Below are positions 53,645-62,652 of a stretch of 64,000 nt of DNA, piece after piece. Every line of letters starts with the position of its first letter. Positions within the stretch are counted from its first letter, which is position 1. The notes under the pieces are model-generated. The model worked only from the letters and a program-made list of their open reading frames with translations, did not search any database and had not been told where the DNA came from. The translations under genes were made by a program, and so were the position numbers. The stretch covers positions 62,001 to 126,000 of the forward strand of contig JBBIME010000004.1 in the NCBI GenBank assembly GCA_037444575.1. The letters run 5' to 3'. The stretch comes from Bacteriovorax sp037444575 (GTDB taxonomy: Bacteria > Bdellovibrionota > Bacteriovoracia > Bacteriovoracales > Bacteriovoracaceae).

Positions 53645-54767
53645 AGTTTATCTAGATAATGCGGCTACAACGCACATTCATCCAGATGTCTTGAAGCATC
53701 TGATTCATTTATATGAAAAAGGAATTGGAAACTCTTCTTCAATTCATCACTCTGGAGTTCTCGCAAGTATCGAATTGGAAAAAGCAAAAGCACAGATTGC
53801 AGGCATACTCAATTGCTCACCGGAGGAAGTTTATTTTACTTCAGGAGCAACAGAGTCAAATAATTTAATATTAAAAGGGCTATTTCATAATGTTTCTAGT
53901 GGAGATGAGGTTATTCTTTCAACCATTGAGCATTCAAGCATTAGTCAAGTGGCCGACTATCTTTCAACTCTTGGGGTAATAGTAAAAAAAGTATCTGTTT
54001 CCCCAAATGGAATCATTAATATTTCTCAACTTGAGAAATTAATTTCCCCAAGAACAAAAATAGTGTCCATTATGCATGCAAACAATGAAATTGGAGTCAT
54101 TCAAGATTTAGAGAAGATCGGAAAACTGTGTAAAGAAAAAAATGTTTTATTTCATTCTGATGGAGCTCAAGCTTTTTGTAAAACTGCTGTCGATGTAAAG
54201 AAAATGAATCTTGATTCTTATTCTATGAGTGGACATAAAATCCATGCTCCAAAAGGAATTGGAGCACTCTATATAAAAAGAGACATCAAATTATCTCCTC
54301 AGTTGCATGGAGGCAAGCAAGAGTCTGGAATAAGGCCAGGAACTGTTCCTGTAGAGCTTGCTAGTGCTATGGCAGAGGCGACCAGGTTATTCACGAAAGA
54401 TACACTGGAAAAAGTTAGTTCTCTAAAGAGAGAATTAATTGGCTCTTTATCAAAGCAATTTGGCGATTTAAGAATTCATGGTGATCTCGAGCTCTCTTTG
54501 CCAAACATTATCAACTTTGCCATTCCAAACCATCAAGGAAAACGTTTACTCAGAGAACTAGATAAGGCAGGTATCAGAATTTCAGTTGGATCAGCTTGCA
54601 ACTCTGGTCAAAAGAATCCAAGCCACGTTTTGACTAGTCTCGGACTAAGTACTGAAGAAGCCTATGAAGCGATAAGAGTTAGTTTCGGCATTAATACAAG
54701 TGCCGATGAATTGAAAAAATTTGAAGTGACATTAACTAAAATTCTGGCAAAAAATGACCCCACTTAA
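53634..54767 (+). CDS. Cysteine desulfurase (NifS/IscS-like)
   Basis: A 377-residue PLP enzyme. DNAATTHIHPDVLKHL begins the fold, the PLP lysine is Lys202 in SMSGHKIHAPKGIG, and the catalytic loop holds Cys322 in GSACNSGQKNPSHVL. It takes sulfur from cysteine as an enzyme persulfide. It lacks the neighbours of Fe-S operons (iscU, iscA) and overlaps the PP-loop ATPase gene by 11 bases, so it probably serves that enzyme, with the TusA-like protein as carrier. Its end overlaps the SGNH protein gene by 14 bases. Confidence 0.93.
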   Translation: MKNEVYLDNAATTHIHPDVLKHLIHLYEKGIGNSSSIHHSGVLASIELEKAKAQIAGILNCSPEEVYFTSGATESNNLILKGLFHNVSSGDEVILSTIEHSSISQVADYLSTLGVIVKKVSVSPNGIINISQLEKLISPRTKIVSIMHANNEIGVIQDLEKIGKLCKEKNVLFHSDGAQAFCKTAVDVKKMNLDSYSMSGHKIHAPKGIGALYIKRDIKLSPQLHGGKQESGIRPGTVPVELASAMAEATRLFTKDTLEKVSSLKRELIGSLSKQFGDLRIHGDLELSLPNIINFAIPNHQGKRLLRELDKAGIRISVGSACNSGQKNPSHVLTSLGLSTEEAYEAIRVSFGINTSADELKKFEVTLTKILAKNDPT

Positions 54768-55938
54768 GTTTAATTTTAATAATCTAAAGAAAAAATTCTT
54801 TGCATTTTCTTTGGGACTTTTTAGCCTAATCTTCATCTTAGTCTCAGTAGAACTTCTTTCATACTTTTTTACCAAGAGCACTAGAATAAATTTCACTCCA
54901 GTAAAAAATATAAATGAAAAATCGTCTGCAACAAATGTAATTACAAAACCAAATGAACAGACATGGTTTTCTCTAGAAAAAAATTTCCAGAAAGCAGATT
55001 GCAGCACCAGCTCAATACTAAAGGAAAGCATGGGGGAAAAAGATGGTGACAAGGTTTATTCTGATGGAACATTCAACAGCACTGAAGATCTTATGCAACT
55101 TACTCCTAATTTCTACAATCCTCATTCTCGGTTTAGTTTAGGAAAAAAATTAATTTATGATAAAAGTTACAAAACTGATAAATTCGGTAGACGTGAATCA
55201 CTCCAAACAGAAGGATCTAACAAGAATTTTTTAATCTTTCTAGGTGGGTCATTTGTTTTTGGTGAAGGAGTGAATGATGATGAAACATTGCCATCACAAA
55301 TGGCAAAGAATTTACCTGCCATATCAGCATACAATTATGGGGTCCCCGGAGCAGGATTAGCACCAACTGTTTCTCTGGTTCTCAATAAGAAATTCAAAGA
55401 AGAAATCAAAGAAAAAGACGGCATTGTTTTATATTTTTATTTTGATTTTGACCTGCTTCGCTTAATCCCAACTTTTTCACAGGGTTCAATGGACTATATG
55501 AAAGAGCAACTTTTCTTGGAAGAAAATGGCGAGGGAGTAAATATTGTTAAACCTAGTCGATGGGATATTAGTGCAAAGTTAGCAACCTATCGTTTACTTT
55601 CAAAAAGTAATTTTGTCAGATCGTTGAATATCGATTTTCCAACTCCCAATGAAAATCATTTGAAATTATTCGTAAAAGGCATAGAGGCTATTCGTAATAA
55701 ATTGAAAAAAGATATTGGATATAAAAAATTCTACGTCGTCGCCCTTCCTGACAGCAGTCAAACCTATTTTCCTTCTATAAGAAGTTATTTGGAAGAGGCT
55801 AAACTCGCTTACTTAGATTTTTCAGACTTGAGAATGGGGGAATTAATCAAAGAAAGACCTTATTACGAGTGTGACGGTCACCCGACCCCAGAAACGAATG
55901 CATTCATAGCTAAAGAGATTGCTAAATTCCTAAAATAA
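54754..55938 (+). CDS. SGNH-hydrolase-like protein with N-terminal membrane anchor
   Basis: A 394-residue protein. A single hydrophobic anchor at about residues 15-37 (FSLGLFSLIFILVSVELLSY) is followed by a low-complexity stretch and an SGNH domain: FLGGSFVFGEG (block I serine), YNYGVPGAG (block II glycine) and DGHPTPETNAFIAKEI (block V Asp-His). Such domains act as esterases, acetyl- or acyltransferases on lipids and glycans. It is translationally coupled to the cysteine desulfurase and so part of the sulfur/carbamoyl island. It converges with a second SGNH protein. Confidence 0.8.
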   Translation: MTPLKFNFNNLKKKFFAFSLGLFSLIFILVSVELLSYFFTKSTRINFTPVKNINEKSSATNVITKPNEQTWFSLEKNFQKADCSTSSILKESMGEKDGDKVYSDGTFNSTEDLMQLTPNFYNPHSRFSLGKKLIYDKSYKTDKFGRRESLQTEGSNKNFLIFLGGSFVFGEGVNDDETLPSQMAKNLPAISAYNYGVPGAGLAPTVSLVLNKKFKEEIKEKDGIVLYFYFDFDLLRLIPTFSQGSMDYMKEQLFLEENGEGVNIVKPSRWDISAKLATYRLLSKSNFVRSLNIDFPTPNENHLKLFVKGIEAIRNKLKKDIGYKKFYVVALPDSSQTYFPSIRSYLEEAKLAYLDFSDLRMGELIKERPYYECDGHPTPETNAFIAKEIAKFLK

Positions 55939-55943
55939 AAAGA

Positions 55944-57014
55944 TCAATATTGCCCTTCTCTCTTGTGAGATAATTTTAACAATGAATCCAATTTATTAAT
56001 AACCATCTTGGAATAATTTTCATGAGCAAGGGCACTGAAATGACCTTCATTTTCAATTTTAGGCAATGGCAATTGCTCAGCGCTCTCAAAGCTTAAAGTT
56101 TCAATCCCCTCTTTTTTTAAGCACTCTTGTAGATAATTTATATCATCGCGAGTATCGATTTGAATGGTGCTTGGATTGAATATGACAATGAATCGATTAT
56201 GAACGTCCGTTTGCCGCAGATACTCTTCCTTCATTTTAGCAAAAACTTTTGCGGTTAACTCGATATGAGAGTGGCCAATTCGAGGAAGATTAGGGAATAA
56301 AGTTTGATGATAAGGGAGATGATTTAGCAATTTATAGAACCATGTCGCCCAATATTTTCGAAATGTTCCCACATATACCAATTTTCCATTTTCCATTACG
56401 TAACGAGGAAAAAATTCTGCTGTTTGGATATAGCCTTTTGAACCTACAACTCTTTCAATTAAATAGTGTTGAAAGTCATAGATAAAGGCTCCTTTTTTTT
56501 GATTGTTGATTATTTTTTGAAGGCCAAAGTGTTCAAGAAAGTACAAGGTGCAGTTAGGTCCCGTACCTGCTAATCCCATGTTGTATACAGAGTGGGATTC
56601 TAATCTTGCTCCAATCCTAGCAGGTAAAGTTTCTTGATCCAAAACACCAACGCCAAACATGTTTGAATCGCCTGAAAAAATAAGATGCTTTTCAGCTTTT
56701 GGATTCAAATTTGGCGTAAGTCTTAGGCCAAATATTCCTGTGTGATAAATTTTTGAAAAGATGAGGTTTCTTCCCGATGAGACAGTGTCAGTTACTGTAC
56801 TGTAGGGATACTGAATAAATGGATTGACCTGTCGGTACTCAGATCGGTACGAGAGAATTTCTTGATCTTGATTATTAAATGGATATTCGATTTGATAGGA
56901 TCTTGTGAACCCAAAATAATTAGTCGTGAAAGAATTTTTCAATATTGTATGTGATCCGCTGGCAAACAAAGAAGCCTTAGATAAAAAAATGATCAGGGTG
57001 AAAAATATTTTCAT
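55944..57014 (-). CDS. Exported SGNH-hydrolase-like protein
   Basis: A 356-residue protein with signal peptide (IFFTLIIFLSKASLFASG). SGNH blocks are FSGDSNMFGVG (serine), YNMGLAGTGPN (glycine, Asn) and NEGHFSALAHENYSKMV, where the His is preceded by Glu-Gly rather than the usual Asp-x-x-His. Compared with the convergent neighbour it shares layout (DQETLPARIGARL versus DDETLPSQMAKNL), so the two are probably paralogues facing one another. Likely substrate is the product of the same island or a surface glycan; unknown. Confidence 0.78.
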   Translation of the reverse strand: MKIFFTLIIFLSKASLFASGSHTILKNSFTTNYFGFTRSYQIEYPFNNQDQEILSYRSEYRQVNPFIQYPYSTVTDTVSSGRNLIFSKIYHTGIFGLRLTPNLNPKAEKHLIFSGDSNMFGVGVLDQETLPARIGARLESHSVYNMGLAGTGPNCTLYFLEHFGLQKIINNQKKGAFIYDFQHYLIERVVGSKGYIQTAEFFPRYVMENGKLVYVGTFRKYWATWFYKLLNHLPYHQTLFPNLPRIGHSHIELTAKVFAKMKEEYLRQTDVHNRFIVIFNPSTIQIDTRDDINYLQECLKKEGIETLSFESAEQLPLPKIENEGHFSALAHENYSKMVINKLDSLLKLSHKREGQY

Positions 57015-57258
57015 AAAAACTATATCGATCCTAATTTTTTTAAGCCGTATAAGAATAATTAGACCACCTTTTACTGAAAATTAAAATGAATACTCCCAAT
57101 ACTTAGAAATTGAAGATGGTGCCATCTATCCATCCCTGAACTTTTTATTATGAAAAGCAGAGTCAATAATGATGAGTGTCTTGTCTCCTGATGAAAAACA
57201 GAACTATTAATAAAGGAGAGATTATAAAGTGTTTTCCATATTTGATTAGGAGGATATT

Positions 57259-57756
57259 ATGAACTTAACTGAAAAACCTGAAGCTACAGATTGGCCAGTG
57301 ACTCATTTTGTTTTCGTAGAAAAAATTGGATCACTCCAGGAGTCTGGCAAGAAAGCTTGGGAGGAACTACTCCAACATCTAAATGAAATATCAAACGATA
57401 ATGTAATTTCCGGCTTCATGAGTCTCTATAAAATTGAACCTCAGATGATTTATCGAGCAGGTACTATTGTTGATTCTAAGCCCGAAAAACTTCCTCCTGG
57501 ATTAGGCTACATGAAGTTTGAAGGAGGAAGATACTCACGGTTTGTTTTGACTGGCCCATACTCAAATATACCAGAGGCCTGTGAACGAGTGTCTAACATC
57601 ATCGACAAGTTAAAAATAAAGCACCGAGAAGATTTTTATATAGAACATTACCTTAATGACCCAAGAACAACGCCTGAAGATCAGTTGATAACTGAACTTT
57701 TAATTCCTACTCACCAAGCTGTTGAGTCTCAATACGAAACAGAAGCGACTTTTTAA
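57259..57756 (+). CDS. GyrI-like small-molecule-binding domain protein
   Basis: A 165-residue cytoplasmic protein with a strong AGGAGGATATT ribosome binding site. DWPVTHFVFVEKIGSLQESG, YKIEPQMIYRAGTIVD, GLGYMKFEGGRYSRFVLTGPY and EHYLNDPRTTPEDQLITELL fit the GyrI-like/AraC effector-binding (SHS2) fold. Members bind hydrophobic small molecules or hydrolyse some electrophiles. It has no DNA-binding domain. The 244 bases upstream hold no other gene. Confidence 0.82.
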   Translation: MNLTEKPEATDWPVTHFVFVEKIGSLQESGKKAWEELLQHLNEISNDNVISGFMSLYKIEPQMIYRAGTIVDSKPEKLPPGLGYMKFEGGRYSRFVLTGPYSNIPEACERVSNIIDKLKIKHREDFYIEHYLNDPRTTPEDQLITELLIPTHQAVESQYETEATF

Positions 57757-57813
57757 ATTTGAGAGATTCAAATTAGGCGAATAAACTAATGATGTTTGGG
57801 ATTTAAAGAGAGA

Positions 57814-57896
57814 TGGTGCCCTGCGAGGGACTTGAACCCCCACGCTTGCGCACTAGATCCTAAGTCTAGCGTGTCTGCCAATTTCACCAGCAGGGC
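57814..57896 (-). tRNA. tRNA-Leu(UAG)
   Basis: On the minus strand the acceptor stem GCCCTGC/GCAGGGC is perfect, the anticodon loop CTTAGGA between CTAGA and TCTAG gives anticodon UAG (codon CUA), a variable arm follows (TGCGCAAGCG region), and the T arm has GGTTCAAGTCC. The 3' CCA is encoded (57,816-57,814). Confidence 0.95.
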
Positions 57897-57955
57897 GTGT
57901 TTTGTGTGAAGTATTTTTACTCAAAATCTATAGGGCTGACAAGAAAAATTTGAAA

Positions 57956-60652
57956 TTATGCTGCTTTTTTCTCTGAATTTGCCAGCTTTCTTTCAAGTTC
58001 TGCTATCTTGTTATTTAGAAGTGAGTTCTCTGCCTTAAATTTTATAATATCTTTCTTCTTATCTGCTAATTCTGCATTGGCCTTTTCCAGCTGCTTCACA
58101 TGAATCTCATTTCCTTTATTACTAGGACCTGCTGCAGAAGCACCTTTTTTCTTTATATTTTCCTCAACCTGAGCGAGAGCAAATTTGAGTTTTTGTTCCA
58201 TCTTCTTTAATTCAAGTGTCTGCACCTTGAACTTTTCCTCTAAACTTTTTTTCTCGCTAGTTAATATGCTTAAAGCAAGATCTTTCTCCTGATCCTTTGT
58301 CGAGGCCATTGCAACCGGTTTTTCATCTCTCAGCTTAATAAACTTCTCTTTTTCTTCCATGAGCTTAATTTCAAATTCATTTCGCTCATTTTTATATTTT
58401 TCCATAAAGCTTTGGGCCATCTGGATATTGCTCTTTAGAGTCGCGATCTCTTTATCTTTTTTTGTAATTGCATCACTATCATGCTTATTCATATTGTCGC
58501 TAATGATATTAATTTTTCGATTAGCAAGCTCAAGGCGAGCCATAAGACTTTTATTTTCTGCTTCAAGCTTCTCTAGCTTCTCTTCATTTGCAAATACCGC
58601 GCTCTCTGAGTACTCTTCTTTTAATTGCTCTATACGATCTTCAAGACTTTTTACTTTTTCATCTTTTACTTGAAGAATCTTGTCATAATTTTCCTTCAAC
58701 TGAGATGTCATTTTTTCTTTTAACTTTGCAGTCTCAATAGATTTAACAAGAGCTCTTTTTAGATCACCAATTTCTGGCGACTGCTCTTCATTCACAACAT
58801 TTTCAAGTTCCTTACTAGCTTCAGCTTTTGAACGCAGTCTCATAATTTCTGCTTTCATTTGCTCCATGATTTTTTTCATGCGAACAATTTGTTGCTCTTG
58901 CTTATTATCCTGATTGACGGGCCCCATCTCTTGAACAGTTTTTGGTTGTTCCTCATGAAAGCTTCGGGCAAAGGCTTCTTCAAGTTGTTTTGTCTTTTCG
59001 TTCTCTATTTCGCTGCTTCTCTCGTAAGCCTCTTCAATTTTTTTCTTTTTCTTATCTAAAAAACTTCCTTCATAGGTTTCTTCAGCGTTCTCATAGGCTT
59101 CTTCAATTTTTCTCTTTGTTTCATCAATTTTAGCTTGTCTTGAATTGCCTTTAACAACAGTTCTTTCCGCTTTAATGATATTGCTTTCATCAGCTTTGAA
59201 AACCCAATCTTTGGACAGGACTTCTTCGACAAGACCTTTAACAACTGTTTTTACATCTTCTGGATCAGCTGATAGTCCGGAAGAAACCACTCTGATAATA
59301 TCATCTTCAACAACATTTCTTCCCTGCGACTTAATTTCTGTCACTTCATCTTTAATCTTCTCGACAATTTCAGCACGTTTTACCTTCCAAGCGTCTTCAT
59401 CGAAATTTTCACTCCATCCACTGACAATTGTGACTTCATCAGCTTCATCTTTGGAGCCTCTGACTCTGATGATTTCAGAAATATCCTCTAGCGATTTCTC
59501 TCCTAATACTTTTTGAATTTCATCTATACTTGGATCAAGATTGGACTGAGCAATTTTTTGAACGTACTCACTCACTCCTGCATATAAACTGTCATCGCAA
59601 AGAAGCTTGATCATAAAATTTTTAATTTCAGAATCAAGTTCTCCTAGAGCTTCTTGGCGTGGATAGTTTGCCAAATAATTATCAATGTCAGTTTCGGTCA
59701 ATGACTCGAGCTCTACAGGAGTCTCTTCTTTCATCCTGTAGTTTTTTATAAATAGACTAAACTTTCTGGCCAATTGCAGTTTTCGAGACTGTTCAATAGC
59801 TTCTCGATTAGGCTCATAACGAGTATCTTCATCTCCTTCATCTAGTCTATTAATTAGTGTAGATGAACTTTCAACCTTCGTTTTTTTACCTGAAACTTCT
59901 GTAAGGAAATACGACTTAAATGACTGAAGTTTGCTCTCCTTAAACCAAAGAGCACAGAAGCTTAATCTTTCTCTTTTTTGAAAATAGTTCAGATCAAAGT
60001 AATTAGCCTTTAAGGAAAGATCCTTCATAAAGGAGAGGTTTTCTTCAAAGTTAATTGAAGAAGCACTCAATGATATTTGGATTGCAAATCCATGCTCAGA
60101 ATAAGAAAACGAAACATCAACTGGTGGATAGTTTTCCTGATTTTCAATTGTCTTTAGAGAATGCTCCAGAGTGACATTCAGATAGTTTCTTATCTTTTCA
60201 AAATCAAATTTATTTTTGTAAGCTTCAACAATTATCGTATCTATAAAATATCCGACATTCAGATAATCATGAATTTTTAGAGTGTAAATATTTTTATAAT
60301 CAGTAGAGAATAAATCAATCAGATTAAATTCTTCTGAATCAGTAAAATATGATTTCAAAAGAGACCAGACCTGAGGATCTCCTAAAAATTTTTCATCAGC
60401 AAATGCACGAACATTCCCCTTACATTCTTCAGCTATCGTACTTCTAGTTTGAATTCGAGGAAGTGTTGTTATTTCTTTAAGGTAATCATCAACAATAAAT
60501 AAATACCCAGGTGATTTGTCATACTCCTGAGTGAGCTCAAACCCGAGCCTTTGAAAAAAAGCTCCCACCTGAGCACTCATCTGCTCAGCCGAGATTAGAA
60601 TTCTTTTTTTCAACTTTTGACTCAAACTATCTACTCCAAAAATATCACGCAC
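57956..60652 (-). CDS. Large cytoplasmic protein with long coiled coil, unknown function
   Basis: An 898-residue protein without signal peptide or membrane segment. Residues 1 to about 260 look globular (ILISAEQMSAQVGAFFQRLG; VSFSYSEHGFAIQISLS). A long acidic helical middle part follows. Near 520-580 there is a short repeat with the core IEEAYE / LEEAFA. From about 600 to the end it is almost continuous coiled coil (MKKIMEQMKAEIMRLRSKAE; VKSLEDRIEQLKEEYSESA). It overlaps the next gene by 8 bases, forming a two-gene operon with a degenerate HD-GYP-like protein upstream. A scaffold or polar-structure role is conceivable, but no family is recognised. Confidence 0.7.
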   Translation of the reverse strand: MRDIFGVDSLSQKLKKRILISAEQMSAQVGAFFQRLGFELTQEYDKSPGYLFIVDDYLKEITTLPRIQTRSTIAEECKGNVRAFADEKFLGDPQVWSLLKSYFTDSEEFNLIDLFSTDYKNIYTLKIHDYLNVGYFIDTIIVEAYKNKFDFEKIRNYLNVTLEHSLKTIENQENYPPVDVSFSYSEHGFAIQISLSASSINFEENLSFMKDLSLKANYFDLNYFQKRERLSFCALWFKESKLQSFKSYFLTEVSGKKTKVESSSTLINRLDEGDEDTRYEPNREAIEQSRKLQLARKFSLFIKNYRMKEETPVELESLTETDIDNYLANYPRQEALGELDSEIKNFMIKLLCDDSLYAGVSEYVQKIAQSNLDPSIDEIQKVLGEKSLEDISEIIRVRGSKDEADEVTIVSGWSENFDEDAWKVKRAEIVEKIKDEVTEIKSQGRNVVEDDIIRVVSSGLSADPEDVKTVVKGLVEEVLSKDWVFKADESNIIKAERTVVKGNSRQAKIDETKRKIEEAYENAEETYEGSFLDKKKKKIEEAYERSSEIENEKTKQLEEAFARSFHEEQPKTVQEMGPVNQDNKQEQQIVRMKKIMEQMKAEIMRLRSKAEASKELENVVNEEQSPEIGDLKRALVKSIETAKLKEKMTSQLKENYDKILQVKDEKVKSLEDRIEQLKEEYSESAVFANEEKLEKLEAENKSLMARLELANRKINIISDNMNKHDSDAITKKDKEIATLKSNIQMAQSFMEKYKNERNEFEIKLMEEKEKFIKLRDEKPVAMASTKDQEKDLALSILTSEKKSLEEKFKVQTLELKKMEQKLKFALAQVEENIKKKGASAAGPSNKGNEIHVKQLEKANAELADKKKDIIKFKAENSLLNNKIAELERKLANSEKKAA

Positions 60653-61538
60653 TCATTAGGGCTGCATTTTCCTTTCTTTCTAAAATTTTATTAAGGACTG
60701 TTAGAACTTTATTCTCGCAATTAAATTCCGAATTTTTTATTTCATAAAATATTGAACTATGTTCATTGTTTACAACTAAGGGAAAGTGTTTATTTAAAGC
60801 AACAAACACCAATTCCAAATCAGTCATTTCTTTCATGTTAATACTCTGCACTCCTGAGCCGTCATAACGTTCTCCTAATAATGCATTTTTTTCGTGATAA
60901 ACTTCTTTTAAATAGTGTCTATCTTCCAGAGAGAGCGATTCCACGTCTCTAATTTTTTCTAATTTTGATTTCAACGTTAGAGGTGGATCAATATTTTCAA
61001 AGCTCATTAAGCTGACAATCGTTTCCATGAATAATTTTTTCAAGAAAGTATCGCTATAGTACCCAAGAAGAAATGCGCAAAACGTGTAACTAGAAGCTAT
61101 GCTTAAACTTCTCTTAAAAAGATCGATATCTAGATCGAGGTAATGCTTTACTTCCTCAGAGGTCATACTTGAAAAAACGGCGCAGGCCATTTGGTCTACT
61201 TCAAACTGAGTAAAGTTTTTTTCTGAGAATTGATTGGAGAATAAATTGATAATTTGGCCACGCCACTTCAGCTTTTCTTTAATCAGTAATTCTTTTTCGT
61301 GGGCCTTGAACAATTCAACAAACTCGTTTTGAAGGTGCGGATCAATTTGATTCTCAATCACTAATTTGTGATTTGAACTGGCCAATTTTTCAATCATCTC
61401 TCTGTTTAAAAAATCTGACTTGCTTGAAATAAGCACGAGTGCACCTGATTTTTGTTTCCAAAAAATATTTCCAGGTGAAAGGACAAGGCCCTTGAGATCG
61501 TTTAAATTCAAATCAACTTTTTCCAAAAAATTACCCAT
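60645..61538 (-). CDS. Degenerate HD-GYP-like domain protein
   Basis: A 297-residue cytoplasmic protein. The C-terminal half has the layout of an HD-GYP domain: VYHEKNALLGERYDGSGV (residues 213-230) corresponds to the HHExxDGxGYP box, but ends GSGV without Tyr-Pro, and the earlier HDIGK site is replaced by VSLMSF (near 175-180). Metal ligands needed for cyclic-di-GMP hydrolysis appear lost. If the assignment is right, it is a binding or structural protein rather than a phosphodiesterase. It is the first gene of an operon with the large coiled-coil protein. Confidence 0.6.
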   Translation of the reverse strand: MGNFLEKVDLNLNDLKGLVLSPGNIFWKQKSGALVLISSKSDFLNREMIEKLASSNHKLVIENQIDPHLQNEFVELFKAHEKELLIKEKLKWRGQIINLFSNQFSEKNFTQFEVDQMACAVFSSMTSEEVKHYLDLDIDLFKRSLSIASSYTFCAFLLGYYSDTFLKKLFMETIVSLMSFENIDPPLTLKSKLEKIRDVESLSLEDRHYLKEVYHEKNALLGERYDGSGVQSINMKEMTDLELVFVALNKHFPLVVNNEHSSIFYEIKNSEFNCENKVLTVLNKILERKENAALMSA

Positions 61539-61611
61539 TTTTAGAGGGTTAGTACCTTTGGACTTTTCGGAATAAAACTAATTATATTGAATAAAATGAA
61601 GAAAAATTGAT

Positions 61612-61643
61612 AGAATTCTCCCCTTTTTTAAGAGGAGAATTCT
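61612..61643 (-). terminator. Probable terminator of the oligopeptide transporter operon
   Basis: Perfect 10-bp arms AGAATTCTCC (61,612-61,621) and GGAGAATTCT (61,634-61,643) lie 16 bases beyond the oppF stop. On the minus strand the hairpin is followed by ATCAATTTTTC, a late and weak T run, so termination is likely but not certain. Confidence 0.55.
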
Positions 61644-61658
61644 TTAATGTTTATGCAA

Positions 61659-62633
61659 TTATTTAATTGGATTGTAACAACGGTACTGGTGAGTAGCTGA
61701 CTGATTTGTTATTGGCGGAAATGTTTTTCGACACTCTTCCGTAGCATTCCAACATCTTGGGTTGAAATGGCATCCCGCTGGAGGATTCATCGGGCTTGGA
61801 ATATCACCTTCAAGAATAATTCTCCCAGCTCTTCCCGCCGTTGAAGCATGAGGAATGGCCGAGAAAAGCGCTTTAGTATATGGGTGTCTTGCATGACCAT
61901 ATAGCTCGCTTGATTCAGCAACTTCAATCATATTTCCAAGATACATAACCGCTACTCTATTTGAAATGTATTCTACAACCTTTAGATCATGGGCAATAAA
62001 AAGAAATGTTAAACCAAGATCGCGTTGCAGATCCATAAGTAAGTTTACGACCTGAGCTTGAACAGAAACATCGAGTGCAGAAACGGGCTCATCGCAAACG
62101 ATGAACTCTGGCTCAACTGCAAGTGCGCGAGCAATACAGATACGCTGTCTTTGTCCACCTGAGAATTCATGAGGGTATTTATTAAGTGCATCTGATGGAA
62201 GTTGAACTTGGTTTAAAAGTTCAAGCAAACGCTTTCTTCGAGCGTTTTTATCTGTATGCAATCCATGAATTTCCATTGGCTCTGCGAGGATATCTCCAAC
62301 AGTCATTCTAGGATTCAAAGATGCATATGGATCTTGAAAAATGATTTGCATTTTTCTTCTGACAGCTCTCATTTCAGCAGCAGAATAATTAATAATATTT
62401 TGTCCGTTGAAAATAATTTCACCAGATGTTGGTTCGATCAGTCTTAGGATTGATCTTCCTAGTGTTGTCTTTCCACAACCAGATTCTCCAACAAGACCGA
62501 GTGTTTCACCTTTTTTGATTTTAAAGCTCACATTATTTACAGCATTTACAGCTCCAATTTCACGGCCGAATAATCCACCTTTAATTGGAAATTTTTTGCA
62601 GAGATCTTTTACTTCAATTAAATATTCGCTCAT
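61659..62633 (-). CDS. oppF: Oligopeptide/dipeptide ABC transporter ATP-binding protein, OppF/DppF type
   Basis: A 324-residue ATPase: Walker A GESGCGKTTLGRSI, signature FSGGQRQRICIARAL, Walker B FIVCDEPVSALDVSVQ. The C-terminal extension with GCHFNPRCWNATEEC is the cysteine motif of the Opp/Dpp group, able to bind an Fe-S cluster in some members. It energises peptide uptake together with OppD and follows oppD by 19 bases. Confidence 0.92.
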   Translation of the reverse strand: MSEYLIEVKDLCKKFPIKGGLFGREIGAVNAVNNVSFKIKKGETLGLVGESGCGKTTLGRSILRLIEPTSGEIIFNGQNIINYSAAEMRAVRRKMQIIFQDPYASLNPRMTVGDILAEPMEIHGLHTDKNARRKRLLELLNQVQLPSDALNKYPHEFSGGQRQRICIARALAVEPEFIVCDEPVSALDVSVQAQVVNLLMDLQRDLGLTFLFIAHDLKVVEYISNRVAVMYLGNMIEVAESSELYGHARHPYTKALFSAIPHASTAGRAGRIILEGDIPSPMNPPAGCHFNPRCWNATEECRKTFPPITNQSATHQYRCYNPIK

Positions 62634-62652
62634 ATTTTTTCAATCCTTAAAA

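Noticed and set aside
50387..55938. Possibility that the carbamoyltransferase/desulfurase region is an Fe-S cluster or tRNA-thiolation operon
   Set aside because: No scaffold (iscU, sufBCD) or MnmA/ThiI-type tRNA-binding domains are present; the PP-loop protein has a zinc-ribbon of the sugar amidotransferase type.
57758..57777. Inverted repeat AATTTGA/TCAAATT downstream of tRNA-Leu
   Set aside because: Short AT-only stem without a T run on the tRNA strand; too weak to call.
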